This document shows, in pieces, positions 24,857 to 33,476 of a DNA stretch of 43,347 nucleotides. Each line of letters begins with the position of its first letter. Position 1 is the stretch's first letter. Both the position numbers and the translations under genes were made by a program. The stretch comes from Lutimaribacter salitolerans (GTDB lineage Bacteria; Pseudomonadota; Alphaproteobacteria; Rhodobacterales; Rhodobacteraceae): contig NZ_JBHUDD010000051.1 of the NCBI RefSeq assembly GCF_042677865.1, positions 1-43,347 of the forward strand, given 5' to 3'. The notes under the pieces are model-generated. The model saw only the letters and a list, made by a program, of their open reading frames with translations, was not told the DNA's origin and did no database searches.

Positions 24857-26119
24857 TCAGGCCAGCAGGCGCGGATCGTCGCCCATGTCCAGCCCCGGAA
24901 AGATCGCGCCTTCGATCAGCGCCCGGTCAAACCCGTACAGCCCGCGCATGACCCATCCCGCATGGGCGCGCACATCGCGCGTCGGCATCAGGTCGCGCCC
25001 CTGGTACAGCTCGGCACTGCCCAGCCCGGGCCAGTCACTGACCACCTGCCCCCCGCGCAGCGCGCCGCCCGCCAGCAGCATCGCGCCGCCTGTGCCGTGA
25101 TCGGTGCCGCGCGACCCGTTGGCCCGCGCGGTGCGGCCGAACTCGGTCATCGCCACCACCACGGTCTTGCCCCAGGCCCCGCCCATTTCCGCGCGCAGGG
25201 TCAGGATCGCCTCGGACAGCCGCAACAGCGCATTGGGCAGTGCCAGGTCCTGGCGCAGATGCGTGTCCCAGCCGCCCAGCGAAAACGCCGCGATCCGCGC
25301 GTCTGTCTTCAGCTTTTCGGCGGCAAACTGCGCGATCCTGTTGTGGGGCTGTCGTGCGCGCTGCTCATCGGGTGCCGTGGCCATCGGGGTCGTGCCCCCG
25401 CTCATCCCGCCCGCCATCATGGCGCCCTCGTCCTCCTCGGCCATCATCGCCGCGTCCTCATCCGGCACCGACAGCATCAACGCCTCTTCCAGCGCATCAC
25501 GAAACAGCGGGTCATCCGCCATCATCCGCCGCGCCAGCGTTTCGGCCTGCGGGCTCAGGGCCAGGCTGGCCTCGGGCGTCCAGCTGGCCACCGGCGCGCG
25601 CCCCCGGGTCAGCAGCAACTCGTCATGGCCCAGCGCAAAGGCCGTGTCCGCCTCCAGCCCCGGGACCTGCTGCAACATGCGGTTCAACCAGCCGTCGCGC
25701 ACCCCCTGCCCCGTCAGGTTGGGCGTGCCGGCCTCGAGCATATCCTGCCCGTCGAAATGGCTGCGCTTGTCGCGATAAGGGGTCGAGACCGCATGCACAA
25801 AGCTAAGCTCGCCCGCGCGCCAAAGCGGCATCAGGTCGCCCAACCCTGGATGCAGCGCAAAGAACCCGTCCAGATCATGCGCGCCCGCCGCCTCGCCGCC
25901 CGGCAGCGACGCACGCAGCGCGGCATAGGCCGGATCACCATAGGGCTGCACCACGTCCAGCCCGTCCATAGCACCGCGCAGGATGATCACCACCAGCCGG
26001 TTCTGCCCCGGCATCGCGGCAAAGCTGACCGGCGTCAGCAAGGGCGAGGCCGCCAGCGAACAGCCCAGCGCAAGGCCGCGCCCCATGAAGGCCCGGCGGT
26101 TCAGATCAGGCTTGGTCAT
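24857..26119 (-). CDS. DUF1501 domain-containing protein, Tat-exported
   Basis: The 420-residue protein begins with a twin-arginine leader (NRRAFMGRG, hydrophobic stretch, cleavage near residue 35). The DUF1501 sulfatase-like fold follows: VVIILRGAMDGLD, SHFDGQDMLEAG, LGGWDTH, and VVVAMTEFGRTARANGSRGTDHGTGG near the end. A Met- and acid-rich low-complexity stretch lies at 219-255. DUF1501 proteins are typically paired with DUF1800 proteins, as here. Their cellular role is unknown, although the fold suggests a secreted hydrolase. Confidence 0.92.
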   Translation of the reverse strand: MTKPDLNRRAFMGRGLALGCSLAASPLLTPVSFAAMPGQNRLVVIILRGAMDGLDVVQPYGDPAYAALRASLPGGEAAGAHDLDGFFALHPGLGDLMPLWRAGELSFVHAVSTPYRDKRSHFDGQDMLEAGTPNLTGQGVRDGWLNRMLQQVPGLEADTAFALGHDELLLTRGRAPVASWTPEASLALSPQAETLARRMMADDPLFRDALEEALMLSVPDEDAAMMAEEDEGAMMAGGMSGGTTPMATAPDEQRARQPHNRIAQFAAEKLKTDARIAAFSLGGWDTHLRQDLALPNALLRLSEAILTLRAEMGGAWGKTVVVAMTEFGRTARANGSRGTDHGTGGAMLLAGGALRGGQVVSDWPGLGSAELYQGRDLMPTRDVRAHAGWVMRGLYGFDRALIEGAIFPGLDMGDDPRLLA

Positions 26120-26123
26120 CGGA

Positions 26124-27509
26124 TCATTTCCTCTGAAAGGCGGGTGAGGACAGGATCAACCCCACCCCCTCGCGCCGGTTTTCGGCTGCCTGCGCGGCAA
26201 ACACCACCGCCTCCGGCGCATTCGGGCCCAGCGCGTGGTCCACGAACTCACGCGGATCGGGCAGCCGGTCGCGCTGCAGCCGCGCGGGCATGGTCATCGC
26301 CCAGCTCATCCGCGCCGACAGTCCCTGCGGCGTGATCCAGGCGCTGTCATCCTCGGCCCAGCCATCCGGTCCCAACGGGGTTTCCCAGCGTTGGCCCATC
26401 AGAACCAGGGGCCGTTGCAACAGCCCGCGCAGCTCGTTCTCTTCGGCCCCGTCGAACCTGTCCGGCTCCACCGCCAGCGCCCGCGCGGCCGATGTCATGA
26501 ATTCCCATGGCTGCTTGACGTTCTGCAACCCGGGCGCCCAGGCGGCGGGATGCTCCAGCAGCGCCGCGGTCACCGCCATCAGATCGCCCTCCGTTTCGGC
26601 AAACCGTGCCGTCAGATGCGCCACCAGCGCCGGATCGGGCCGGTCCGCCACGAAATGCACTGCCAGCTTTTGCGCCACATGCGCGGCCGTGGCCGGATGG
26701 GTGGCCAGATCATCCAGCACCGCAAAGATATCGGCCACATTCCCCTCTGTGCCGCCATAGCTGCGGCCCAGCACGGTTTCGGCGCCCGGCTCGGCAAGGT
26801 CCTTGCGAAACTTGAACCCGCTGCGACCGTCAAAATACATGCCGGTGAACAGCTCGGCCAGTTGCCGCACATCGTCCTGCGAATACGGCCCCTCCACCCC
26901 CAGCGTATGCAGTTCCAGCACCTCGCGCGCCAGATTCTCGTTCAGCCCGGCACGCCCGCCGCTGTTCAGCCCGCGACGGCTGTTGGGCCCGATCGAGCGG
27001 TGCTGATCCAGGTAATGCAGCATCATCGGGCTGGTGACGGCGGCGCGCAGCAGGTCGGCAAACCGGCCCGTCACATGTGGGCGGATCGCCTCTTCGACAT
27101 AGGGCGTGGCCGCACGGCGGATCGTGCCGGCTTTGCCCACGGCCGTGAAATGGTCAGCCCAGAACCACGTCAGCCGCTCGCGCAGGCCATTATCCGTCCA
27201 GACCCGACGCAGCATTCGCTGCGCCTGCCACTCGGACTGCGCGATCCGGGCGTGCTTGCGCTCAAGCTGCTGCGCCTTGCGCGCCTCTTGCGCCTCTGGC
27301 GTGCCGCGGTTCTTGCGCCTTGTCTCAAGAAACCCTTCCGCGCGTATCATCCGCTCGCGAAAGGTGGTGAAATCCTCGACCGGAAAGCGCGCGGCGATGG
27401 CATCGGGACCGGCCAGCCGGTACAGCATGGCATCAGCCGAAGGCGGCGCCGCCACCATGGGCGACAGCCCGCAACCAAAACGAATCTCTGCCAGAACCGG
27501 ATCGAACAT
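26124..27509 (-). CDS. DUF1800 domain-containing protein
   Basis: The 461-residue protein carries DUF1800 landmarks: AEIRFGCGLSP at the start, RERLTWFWADHFTAV, MMLHYLDQHRSIGPNSRRG-LNENLAREVLELHTLGV and LAELFTGMYFDG. It closes with an SSPAFQRK-type tail. Start 27509 has GGGTGG upstream; the ATG at 27524 has none. No classical signal peptide is visible. The DUF1501 gene starts 4 bp after its stop, so the two are one operon. Function unknown. Confidence 0.9.
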   Translation of the reverse strand: MFDPVLAEIRFGCGLSPMVAAPPSADAMLYRLAGPDAIAARFPVEDFTTFRERMIRAEGFLETRRKNRGTPEAQEARKAQQLERKHARIAQSEWQAQRMLRRVWTDNGLRERLTWFWADHFTAVGKAGTIRRAATPYVEEAIRPHVTGRFADLLRAAVTSPMMLHYLDQHRSIGPNSRRGLNSGGRAGLNENLAREVLELHTLGVEGPYSQDDVRQLAELFTGMYFDGRSGFKFRKDLAEPGAETVLGRSYGGTEGNVADIFAVLDDLATHPATAAHVAQKLAVHFVADRPDPALVAHLTARFAETEGDLMAVTAALLEHPAAWAPGLQNVKQPWEFMTSAARALAVEPDRFDGAEENELRGLLQRPLVLMGQRWETPLGPDGWAEDDSAWITPQGLSARMSWAMTMPARLQRDRLPDPREFVDHALGPNAPEAVVFAAQAAENRREGVGLILSSPAFQRK

Positions 27510-27640
27510 GGGGCCACCCTGCATGACTGCATGTGCAGCATACCAGACGCGCCACGGTTTGAAACACCAACGCGCCGCAGCCCGGCATCACATCGGCGCT
27601 ACCTTGGGCACGGTGCGCACGGAAAGACCGGCAATCAACA

Positions 27641-27668
27641 TTTGTGCAACAGGTTATGTTCCTATAAT
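27641..27668 (+). promoter_or_regulatory. Probable sigma70-type promoter of the restriction-modification operon
   Basis: A consensus -10 TATAAT lies at 27663-27668 with TTTGTG at 27641-27646 (16-bp spacer) as a weak -35. The surrounding stretch is AT-rich, unlike its neighbours. Transcription would start about 27675, which puts ATG 27703 with GGAG at 27690-27693 as the best start. Confidence 0.5.
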
Positions 27669-27702
27669 GTTCCAAGTGACATTCATGATGGAGTTCGCCT
27701 AT

Positions 27703-28344
27703 ATGTTGGATATGAGCAGCTCAGCCAATCAAGATCTACGACGCTTCCTTGACACCGACAGGTTTGCCACCGTGATGGCAGACCCCCCGTGGCGGTTCAC
27801 CAACCGCACCGGCAAGGTCGCGCCCGAACACAAGCGGCTGTCGCGCTATCCGACCATGACACTGGAAGACATCTGCGCCCTGCCCGTGGCCGATCATCTG
27901 GAAGATACCGCGCATTGCTACCTTTGGGTTCCGAATGCGCTGTTGCCCGAAGGCCTGCAGGTGCTGCGGTCCTGGGGGTTTGAGTACAAATCCAACATCA
28001 TCTGGCACAAGATCCGCAAGGACGGCGGCAGCGACGGGCGCGGCGTGGGGTTCTATTTCCGCAACGTGACAGAGGTGTTGTTGTTCGGCACCCGTGGGAA
28101 AAGCGCGCGCACGCTTCCGCCCGGGCGTCGTCAGGTCAACATGATGCAAACCCGCAAACGTGAACACTCGCGCAAACCGGATGAGCAGTACGACCTGATC
28201 GAAAGCTGTTCCTGGGGCCCGTATCTGGAGCTTTTCGGACGCGGTGTACGTGACGGCTGGACCGTGTGGGGCAATCAGGCCGACGCAGATTACAAACCCG
28301 GTTGGAAAACCTATCCCTACAATTCGGGCGTCGCGGCAGAGTGA
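27703..28344 (+). CDS. MT-A70 family DNA N6-adenine methyltransferase
   Basis: The 213-residue protein has the catalytic DPPW motif (27-30, ADPPWRF) of MT-A70-type adenine methyltransferases. CYLWVPNALLPEGLQVLRSWGFEY, NIIWHK, GFYFRNVTEVLLFGTRG, EHSRKPDEQYDLIE and LELFGR...GWTVWGNQ also match. Length fits prokaryotic type II members, which have no separate target-recognition domain. Five in-frame ATGs lie between 27667 and 27712; 27703 is preferred for its GGAG 9 bp upstream. The restriction gene begins 2 bp after the stop, so this enzyme presumably protects the host from it. Confidence 0.88.
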   Translation: MLDMSSSANQDLRRFLDTDRFATVMADPPWRFTNRTGKVAPEHKRLSRYPTMTLEDICALPVADHLEDTAHCYLWVPNALLPEGLQVLRSWGFEYKSNIIWHKIRKDGGSDGRGVGFYFRNVTEVLLFGTRGKSARTLPPGRRQVNMMQTRKREHSRKPDEQYDLIESCSWGPYLELFGRGVRDGWTVWGNQADADYKPGWKTYPYNSGVAAE

Positions 28345-28345
28345 A

Positions 28346-29059
28346 ATGGCACGCCGGATCGATGATGCTGTCTTTGACAGGACCGATCTTGTAAAGGCGC
28401 AACTGGGCTGGGATCTGGGCCACAGGTATTCTGTCACCAGCTACCGCAGTGCCGCCGCTGTGCTGTCTCAGCGGGCACCAGATGAAATGGCGTCGATTCT
28501 CAGCGTTCTGCGGGACTTCACGATAAGTCAGACCGAGATTCGCTCGCCGGGCGGCAATCGGATGTCGGCAACGACACGGTTTGGTGATCTCGCTGCCAGA
28601 GAAGGGTTCCGTCAGGAAGTCAGGATAGAAGCCGATCTTCTGGTCAAGCTGCGCGAAGGCAAGGGTGACAAGGCCCCTGAAATCGACCGCATCCTGCGCG
28701 AAGACTATATTCACAACCACCTTGTCGATTTCTGGCGCGGACGCGTGGCGTTCGACTACGAGTGGAACAGCAAGGACCAAACCTACGATCGCGACCTCTA
28801 CGCCTTTCGCAGCTTTTTCGAGGCCGGAGTGATCGACGTTGGCGTCATCGTCACCCGCGAGCTGTCGCAGGAGTATTTTCTGTCCCTTGGCTATTGTCTG
28901 GACAAGAACGGAAACGAAACCTCCAGCACGGTTGCCGCCAAATTCGGGGCAAGCACGACCGGAACCCATAAACTGATCAGCCGGATTGCCGCTGGCCGAA
29001 GCGGTGGATGCCCGGTGCTTGTCTTCGGCATATTGCCCGAAAACATCACACCGGACTGA
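28346..29059 (+). CDS. BglII/BstYI family type II restriction endonuclease
   Basis: The 237-residue protein has a C-terminal nuclease core: LVDFWRGRVAFDYEWNSKDQTYDRDLYAFR and then VIDVGVIVTRE. This matches the BglII/BstYI family of atypical PD-(D/E)xK enzymes, with Asp128 or Asp137, Glu139 and Asn141/Lys143 as candidate catalytic residues. Relatives recognise GATC-centred sequences, but specificity cannot be inferred here. The N-terminal 100 residues are helical. GC content in sampled stretches (about 53-62 percent) is below that of flanking genes, consistent with transfer. It ends 3 bp before the end of aspS on the other strand. Confidence 0.85.
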   Translation: MARRIDDAVFDRTDLVKAQLGWDLGHRYSVTSYRSAAAVLSQRAPDEMASILSVLRDFTISQTEIRSPGGNRMSATTRFGDLAAREGFRQEVRIEADLLVKLREGKGDKAPEIDRILREDYIHNHLVDFWRGRVAFDYEWNSKDQTYDRDLYAFRSFFEAGVIDVGVIVTRELSQEYFLSLGYCLDKNGNETSSTVAAKFGASTTGTHKLISRIAAGRSGGCPVLVFGILPENITPD

Positions 29060-29062
29060 CCC

Positions 29063-31045
29063 TCACTCCTGCGGGATCACCCGCAGGCCCAGTTCCATCA
29101 ACTGATCGCTGTCAGGATCGCTGGGGGCGGCCATCATCAGATCCTCGGCGCGCTGGTTCATCGGGAACATGATCACCTCGCGGATGTTCTGTTCCTCGGC
29201 CAGCAGCATCACGATCCGGTCGATCCCCGCCGCACAGCCACCGTGAGGCGGCGCGCCATACTGGAACGCGTTGACCATGCCGCCGAACCGCTTGCGCACC
29301 TCGGCCTCGCCATAGCCCGCCAGTTCGAACGCCTTGATCATGATGTCCAGCTTGTGGTTCCGGATCGCGCCGGAAATCAGCTCGTAGCCGTTGCAGGCCA
29401 GGTCATACTGATAGCCCAGCACGTTCAGCGGATCGCCCTGCAACGCCTCCAGCCCGCCTTGCGGCATGGAAAACGGGTTGTGGCTGAAATCGACGCGGCC
29501 CGACTCCTCGTCGGCCTCGTACATCGGGAAATCCACGATCCAGGCAAAGGCAAAGCGGTTCAGGTCGGTCAGGCCCAGTTCCAGCCCGATCACGTCGCGC
29601 GCCTTGCCGGCGACACGTTCGAACGCCTGCGGCTTGCCGCCAAGGAAGAATGCGGCATCGCCCACGCCAAGCCCAAGTTGCTGACGGATCGCCTCGGTCC
29701 GCTCGGGGCCGATGTTCTTGGCGAGGGGGCCGGCGGCTTCCATCGTGTAGGCTCGGGTTAGGAAAGCGACCTTTTCTTTGTCGCCCGCCTTCTTTGCGTC
29801 CGCAATCGCTTGTTGGCGTCGCGCGTACTCGGCTCCCATCAGGACTTCATCATTGAATTCCGTAAGGAAATCGTCGACGTCTTCCATGTTGGATACAACA
29901 CCCTCAACGTCCCACTTTTTGAGGAGCTCGGCTGCACGCTTATTGATGTCTGCAGACAATGACTCACGCCAGAAGATATACCCCATCCCCGGCAGACCCT
30001 CTTTCTGGGCAAAGGCGTTCATTCGGTCGCAGAACTTGCGGCTGCCACCACCCGGCGCGGGGATGGCGCGCACTTCGGTGCCTTCCTGCTCCAGCAGCTT
30101 GGCAAAGATCGCGAAACCGCTGCCGCGGAAATGATCCGAGCAATCCTGCATCTTGATCGGATTGCGCAGGTCGGGCTTGTCGGTGCCGTACCACAGCGCG
30201 GAGTCGCGATAGGAAATCTGCGGCCACTCGGCATCGACGGTCTTGCCGCCGCCGAACTCCTCGAAAATCCCGGCCACGACAGGCTGGATCGTGTCGAACA
30301 CGTCCTGCTGCTCGACAAAGGACATCTCCATGTCGAGCTGATAGAAATCGGTGGGCGAGCGGTCGGCGCGCGGGTCTTCGTCGCGGAAACAGGGCGCGAT
30401 CTGGAAATACTTGTCAAAGCCGCTGACCATGATCAGCTGCTTGAACTGCTGCGGGGCCTGCGGCAGGGCATAGAACTTGCCCGGATGCAGGCGGCTGGGC
30501 ACCAGGAAATCGCGCGCACCTTCGGGCGACGACGCGGTGATGATCGGCGTCTGGTATTCGCGGAACCCCTGATCCCACATGCGGCGGCGCATCGACGCCA
30601 CCACGTCGGAGCGCAGGGTCATGTTGCGCTGCATCGCCTCGCGCCGCAGGTCGAGATAGCGATAGCGCAGGCGCGTTTCCTCGGGGTATTCCTGATCGCC
30701 GAACACCATCAGCGGCAGTTCGGCGGCCGCGCCCAGCACCTCGATCCCGCGGATATAGACCTCGATCTCGCCGGTGGGCAGCTTGGGGTTGACCAGCGAT
30801 GCGTCGCGCGCCTTGACCTCGCCGTCGATGCGGATGCACCATTCGCTGCGCACCTTTTCGACATCGGCAAACACCGCGCTGTCGGGGTCGCACAGAACCT
30901 GCGTCATGCCGTAATGATCGCGCAGGTCAATGAACAGCACCCCGCCATGATCGCGCACGCGATGCACCCAGCCCGACAGGCGGACGGTCTGGCCCACGTT
31001 TTGCTTGGTCAGTTCGGCGCAGGTATGGCTGCGAAAGGCGTGCAT
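29063..31045 (-). CDS. aspS: Aspartate--tRNA ligase with GAD-region insertion
   Basis: Charges tRNA-Asp (and probably tRNA-Asn, non-discriminating type) with aspartate. The 660-residue protein has the OB-fold anticodon domain (1-110) and YRYLDLRR. Class II motif 2 is FRDEDPRADRSPTDFYQLD and motif 3 is GIDRIVMLL near residue 610, with FCDRMNAFAQ and GPLAKN of the GAD domain. Bacterial AspRS is usually about 590 residues; the excess maps to residues 361-434 (DNA 29744-29965), which are low-GC and non-homologous. Start 31045 follows AAGGGAT. Confidence 0.97.
   Translation of the reverse strand: MHAFRSHTCAELTKQNVGQTVRLSGWVHRVRDHGGVLFIDLRDHYGMTQVLCDPDSAVFADVEKVRSEWCIRIDGEVKARDASLVNPKLPTGEIEVYIRGIEVLGAAAELPLMVFGDQEYPEETRLRYRYLDLRREAMQRNMTLRSDVVASMRRRMWDQGFREYQTPIITASSPEGARDFLVPSRLHPGKFYALPQAPQQFKQLIMVSGFDKYFQIAPCFRDEDPRADRSPTDFYQLDMEMSFVEQQDVFDTIQPVVAGIFEEFGGGKTVDAEWPQISYRDSALWYGTDKPDLRNPIKMQDCSDHFRGSGFAIFAKLLEQEGTEVRAIPAPGGGSRKFCDRMNAFAQKEGLPGMGYIFWRESLSADINKRAAELLKKWDVEGVVSNMEDVDDFLTEFNDEVLMGAEYARRQQAIADAKKAGDKEKVAFLTRAYTMEAAGPLAKNIGPERTEAIRQQLGLGVGDAAFFLGGKPQAFERVAGKARDVIGLELGLTDLNRFAFAWIVDFPMYEADEESGRVDFSHNPFSMPQGGLEALQGDPLNVLGYQYDLACNGYELISGAIRNHKLDIMIKAFELAGYGEAEVRKRFGGMVNAFQYGAPPHGGCAAGIDRIVMLLAEEQNIREVIMFPMNQRAEDLMMAAPSDPDSDQLMELGLRVIPQE
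29744..29965 (-). other. Low-GC in-frame insertion within aspS
   Basis: By hand count 116 of 221 bases (52 percent) are G or C, against about 65-70 percent in the flanks. It encodes about 74 mainly charged, helix-forming residues between the GYIFWRE and MEAAGPLAKN segments, which are normally nearly adjacent in bacterial AspRS. The frame is intact on both sides. Confidence 0.6.
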
Positions 31046-31165
31046 GATGGCGATCCCTTGGGAGGTAAATGGCGGTTCGCGCCGATACACCTTGGTTGGC
31101 GCTGGAAGTCAAGGCGGCGTGCCGGTTTTGCGGGCGAACCGCGGCCCGAATCCGGCAGGCCCGAC

Positions 31166-31203
31166 ACGCCGATCTTTACACATTCCAGAATCGGCGTAGC
31201 ATA
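31166..31203 (+). promoter_or_regulatory. Dyad overlapping a likely promoter upstream of the CFA synthase gene
   Basis: ACGCCGAT (31166-31173) and ATCGGCGT (31190-31197) are perfect 8-bp arms 16 bp apart. TTTACA (31175-31180) and TAGCAT (31197-31202), 16 bp apart, form a plausible -35/-10 pair inside the dyad, so a dimer bound there would block RNA polymerase. Confidence 0.45.
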
Positions 31204-31218
31204 TCCGCACGAGCAGAC

Positions 31219-31232
31219 GGGGGTACACCCCC
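31219..31232 (+). other. Leader hairpin GGGGG-TACA-CCCCC
   Basis: A perfect 5-bp G/C stem with a 4-nt loop lies about 73 bp before the CFA synthase start, downstream of the proposed promoter. It would form in the 5' untranslated region of that mRNA. Confidence 0.35.
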
Positions 31233-31304
31233 CGGGGCAGGTTCCTTGACCGTCCATGGGCGCGCCGGGTGGGCGCGTTTGTCAACGTGAAGGAGGGATA
31301 GCCC

Positions 31305-32528
31305 ATGTGGACAAGATATCTGGACAGAATGTTGTCGCATCTGGTGCGGCAGGGCGAATTGCGCGTCACCTTTCCCGATGGCACCACGCGCCGCTATGGC
31401 ACGGGCCAGCCCTCGGTGGCGATCACCCTGCATGCGCCCTCGCTGCCCCGGCGGCTGGTGCTGACCCCGCACATGGCGTTGGGCGAGGGCTACATGAACG
31501 GCGAGCTGACGGTCTCTGGCGACGACCTGCGCGCCCTGTTGGACCTGATCACCCGCAACCTGTCGCGCAACGGTCTGCCGGGGTTTCAACGCCCTCTGAA
31601 CGGCCTGCGCCGGATGGGCCGCTGGCTGCAGCAGTTCAACCCCGCCTCGCGGTCGCGGCGCAACGTGGCCCATCACTATGACCTGTCGGCCGAGCTGTAC
31701 GACCTGTTCCTGGATGCCGACCGGCAGTATTCCTGCGCCTATTTCACCCGCCCCGACATGTCGCTGGACGAGGCGCAGCAGGCCAAGAAACACCACATCG
31801 CGCAAAAGCTGCTGATCCGTCCGGGGATGCGGGTGCTGGACATCGGCTGCGGCTGGGGCGGCATGGCGCTGACACTGGCGCGCGATTACGGCGCGCAGGT
31901 TCTGGGCGTGACCCTGTCCACCGAACAGCACACCCTGGCCACCCACCGCGCGCACCAGGCCGGGCTGGACGGCCAGGTGCAGTTCCGGCTGATGGATTAC
32001 CGCGATGTGCAGGGGCCCTTCGACCGCGTCGTCTCGGTCGGCATGTTCGAACACGTGGGCGTGCCGCATTACCGCGCGTATTTCAACAAGGTCCACGACC
32101 TGCTGACACCCGACGGCATCGCCTTGATCCACAGCATCGGGCGCACCACGCCGCCCGCGGCCACCAGCCCGTGGATCACGAAATACATATTTCCCGGCGG
32201 CTATTGCCCGTCGCTGTCCGAAACCATGGCCGCGCTGGAACGCAGCGGGCTGGGCAGCACCGATATCGAGGTCTGGCGCCTGCATTACGCCGAGACCCTG
32301 CGCCACTGGCACGACCGTTTCACCGCGAACGAGGCAAAGGCCCGCGCGCTGTATGATGACCGGTTCTGCCGGATGTGGCGGTTTTACCTGCTGGCCAGCG
32401 AATTCACCTTCCGCAACGCGGGTCAGGTGGTGTTCCAGATGCAACTGGCCCGCCGGCAGGATGCCGTGCCGCTGACGCGCGATTACCTCTATCCGGCCGG
32501 GGCCGACGCGGCGCTTGCGGCCGAATAG
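31305..32528 (+). CDS. Cyclopropane-fatty-acyl-phospholipid synthase family methyltransferase
   Basis: The 407-residue SAM-dependent enzyme modifies unsaturated acyl chains of membrane lipids. It has GEGYMNGELTVSGDDL (60-75), the HYD-LSAELYDLFLD segment, YSCAYF (142-147) and the SAM-binding loop VLDIGCGWGG (177-186). GVTLSTEQ, FDRVVSVGMFEHVG and TKYIFPGGYCPSLSE follow. AAGGAGGGA precedes the ATG. Paralogues in this bacterial group may also make methylated or furan lipids, so the exact product is not certain. Confidence 0.92.
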   Translation: MWTRYLDRMLSHLVRQGELRVTFPDGTTRRYGTGQPSVAITLHAPSLPRRLVLTPHMALGEGYMNGELTVSGDDLRALLDLITRNLSRNGLPGFQRPLNGLRRMGRWLQQFNPASRSRRNVAHHYDLSAELYDLFLDADRQYSCAYFTRPDMSLDEAQQAKKHHIAQKLLIRPGMRVLDIGCGWGGMALTLARDYGAQVLGVTLSTEQHTLATHRAHQAGLDGQVQFRLMDYRDVQGPFDRVVSVGMFEHVGVPHYRAYFNKVHDLLTPDGIALIHSIGRTTPPAATSPWITKYIFPGGYCPSLSETMAALERSGLGSTDIEVWRLHYAETLRHWHDRFTANEAKARALYDDRFCRMWRFYLLASEFTFRNAGQVVFQMQLARRQDAVPLTRDYLYPAGADAALAAE

Positions 32529-32534
32529 CCGCGT

Positions 32535-33344
32535 TCAGGGCGCGGGGCAGCCCCGGATATCCACCGCTTGCCCGGTGCCCAGCACCGTCAGCCGCAGGCC
32601 CGACCGGTCCAGCGCAAAGGCCCCGCCGTTCATATGCATCAGCCTGGTCTGCGCGGTCAGCACGCCGCCCTTGTGGCTCAGCTCGGGCTCGGCCACCCAG
32701 ACCTGCGGATCGGCGGTTTCCACCACCAGCGCCGTGGCCTCACCGGCGCGCGGCAGGGCCACCCGCGCAGTCAGGCGCAGCCCGTCCTGAATGGGCGAAA
32801 CCGCACAATCGGCCCATTTCACCCCCGCCTCGGCCCCCGAGACCGGAACATCCGTCATCGCCGCGACGATGCGCGGATCGGGCCGTCCGGCATCGGGCAG
32901 GCTGGCCGAGACCCGCAGATCGACCGGCACGCAGACATCCTGACAGATGCCAAGCTGCACATGGGCCTGCAGATCCACCGCCCGCCCTGCCCGCTGCGGT
33001 GCGATCTTCAACGGCAGGATCAGTTCCCGCTTGTACCCGATCGAGCGCATGCCGTTCTGCCAGAACACCACCGGCGTCGGCCAGACCGGTGTGACCGCGC
33101 CCAGATTGCCCGATCCCGACCAGTCGAACAGCGGCGGTATGCCCGCATCACCCGGCGCGCGCCAATAGGTCTTCCAGCCGTCCGCCAGCACCAGCCGCAG
33201 CGCGGCAACGTGCTGCCCGTCTGGCATGCGCCAGCCCGGCAGAACCTCGGCCCGGACCATGTCGGCATAGGGGTTTGCACGGGCCACCGGCACGGCAAAG
33301 GCCGTGACAAGGCACAGGAGGGCAAGGGCGATGAACTGTCTCAT
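32535..33344 (-). CDS. Periplasmic DsbD N-terminal domain-like (ScsB-type) protein
   Basis: A 269-residue protein with a signal peptide (cleavage after VARA, residue 23) and a DsbD-alpha-like immunoglobulin fold. LVLADGWKTYWRAPGDAGIPPLFDWSGSGN and the cysteine pair C134-x3-C138 (LGICQDVCVP) match the ScsB/DsbD N-terminal domain. The membrane and thioredoxin domains of full DsbD are absent. It could accept or shuttle electrons in the periplasm, but its partner is not local. Start 33344 lacks a clear RBS; 33362 is possible. Confidence 0.85.
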   Translation of the reverse strand: MRQFIALALLCLVTAFAVPVARANPYADMVRAEVLPGWRMPDGQHVAALRLVLADGWKTYWRAPGDAGIPPLFDWSGSGNLGAVTPVWPTPVVFWQNGMRSIGYKRELILPLKIAPQRAGRAVDLQAHVQLGICQDVCVPVDLRVSASLPDAGRPDPRIVAAMTDVPVSGAEAGVKWADCAVSPIQDGLRLTARVALPRAGEATALVVETADPQVWVAEPELSHKGGVLTAQTRLMHMNGGAFALDRSGLRLTVLGTGQAVDIRGCPAP

Positions 33345-33476
33345 ACAAATGAAATGCGCCAAACCGCGCCGGAATCCAAGTCACGACTTGGCGACGCAGG
33401 CGCGAGCGCCCCCTTGCCACGCCCCGCCCCCCCCGCCATGCTGGACAGCGATGCATACAGACCCCATATCCACCCG

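Noticed and set aside
27510..27702. Controller (C) gene for the restriction-modification unit
   Set aside because: No helix-turn-helix reading frame with a start and RBS is present before or after the pair.
29744..29965. Mini-intein or mobile intron in aspS
   Set aside because: Only about 74 codons, no splice-junction Cys/Ser...HN-C pattern, and no intron-like RNA core; an in-frame protein insertion is simpler.
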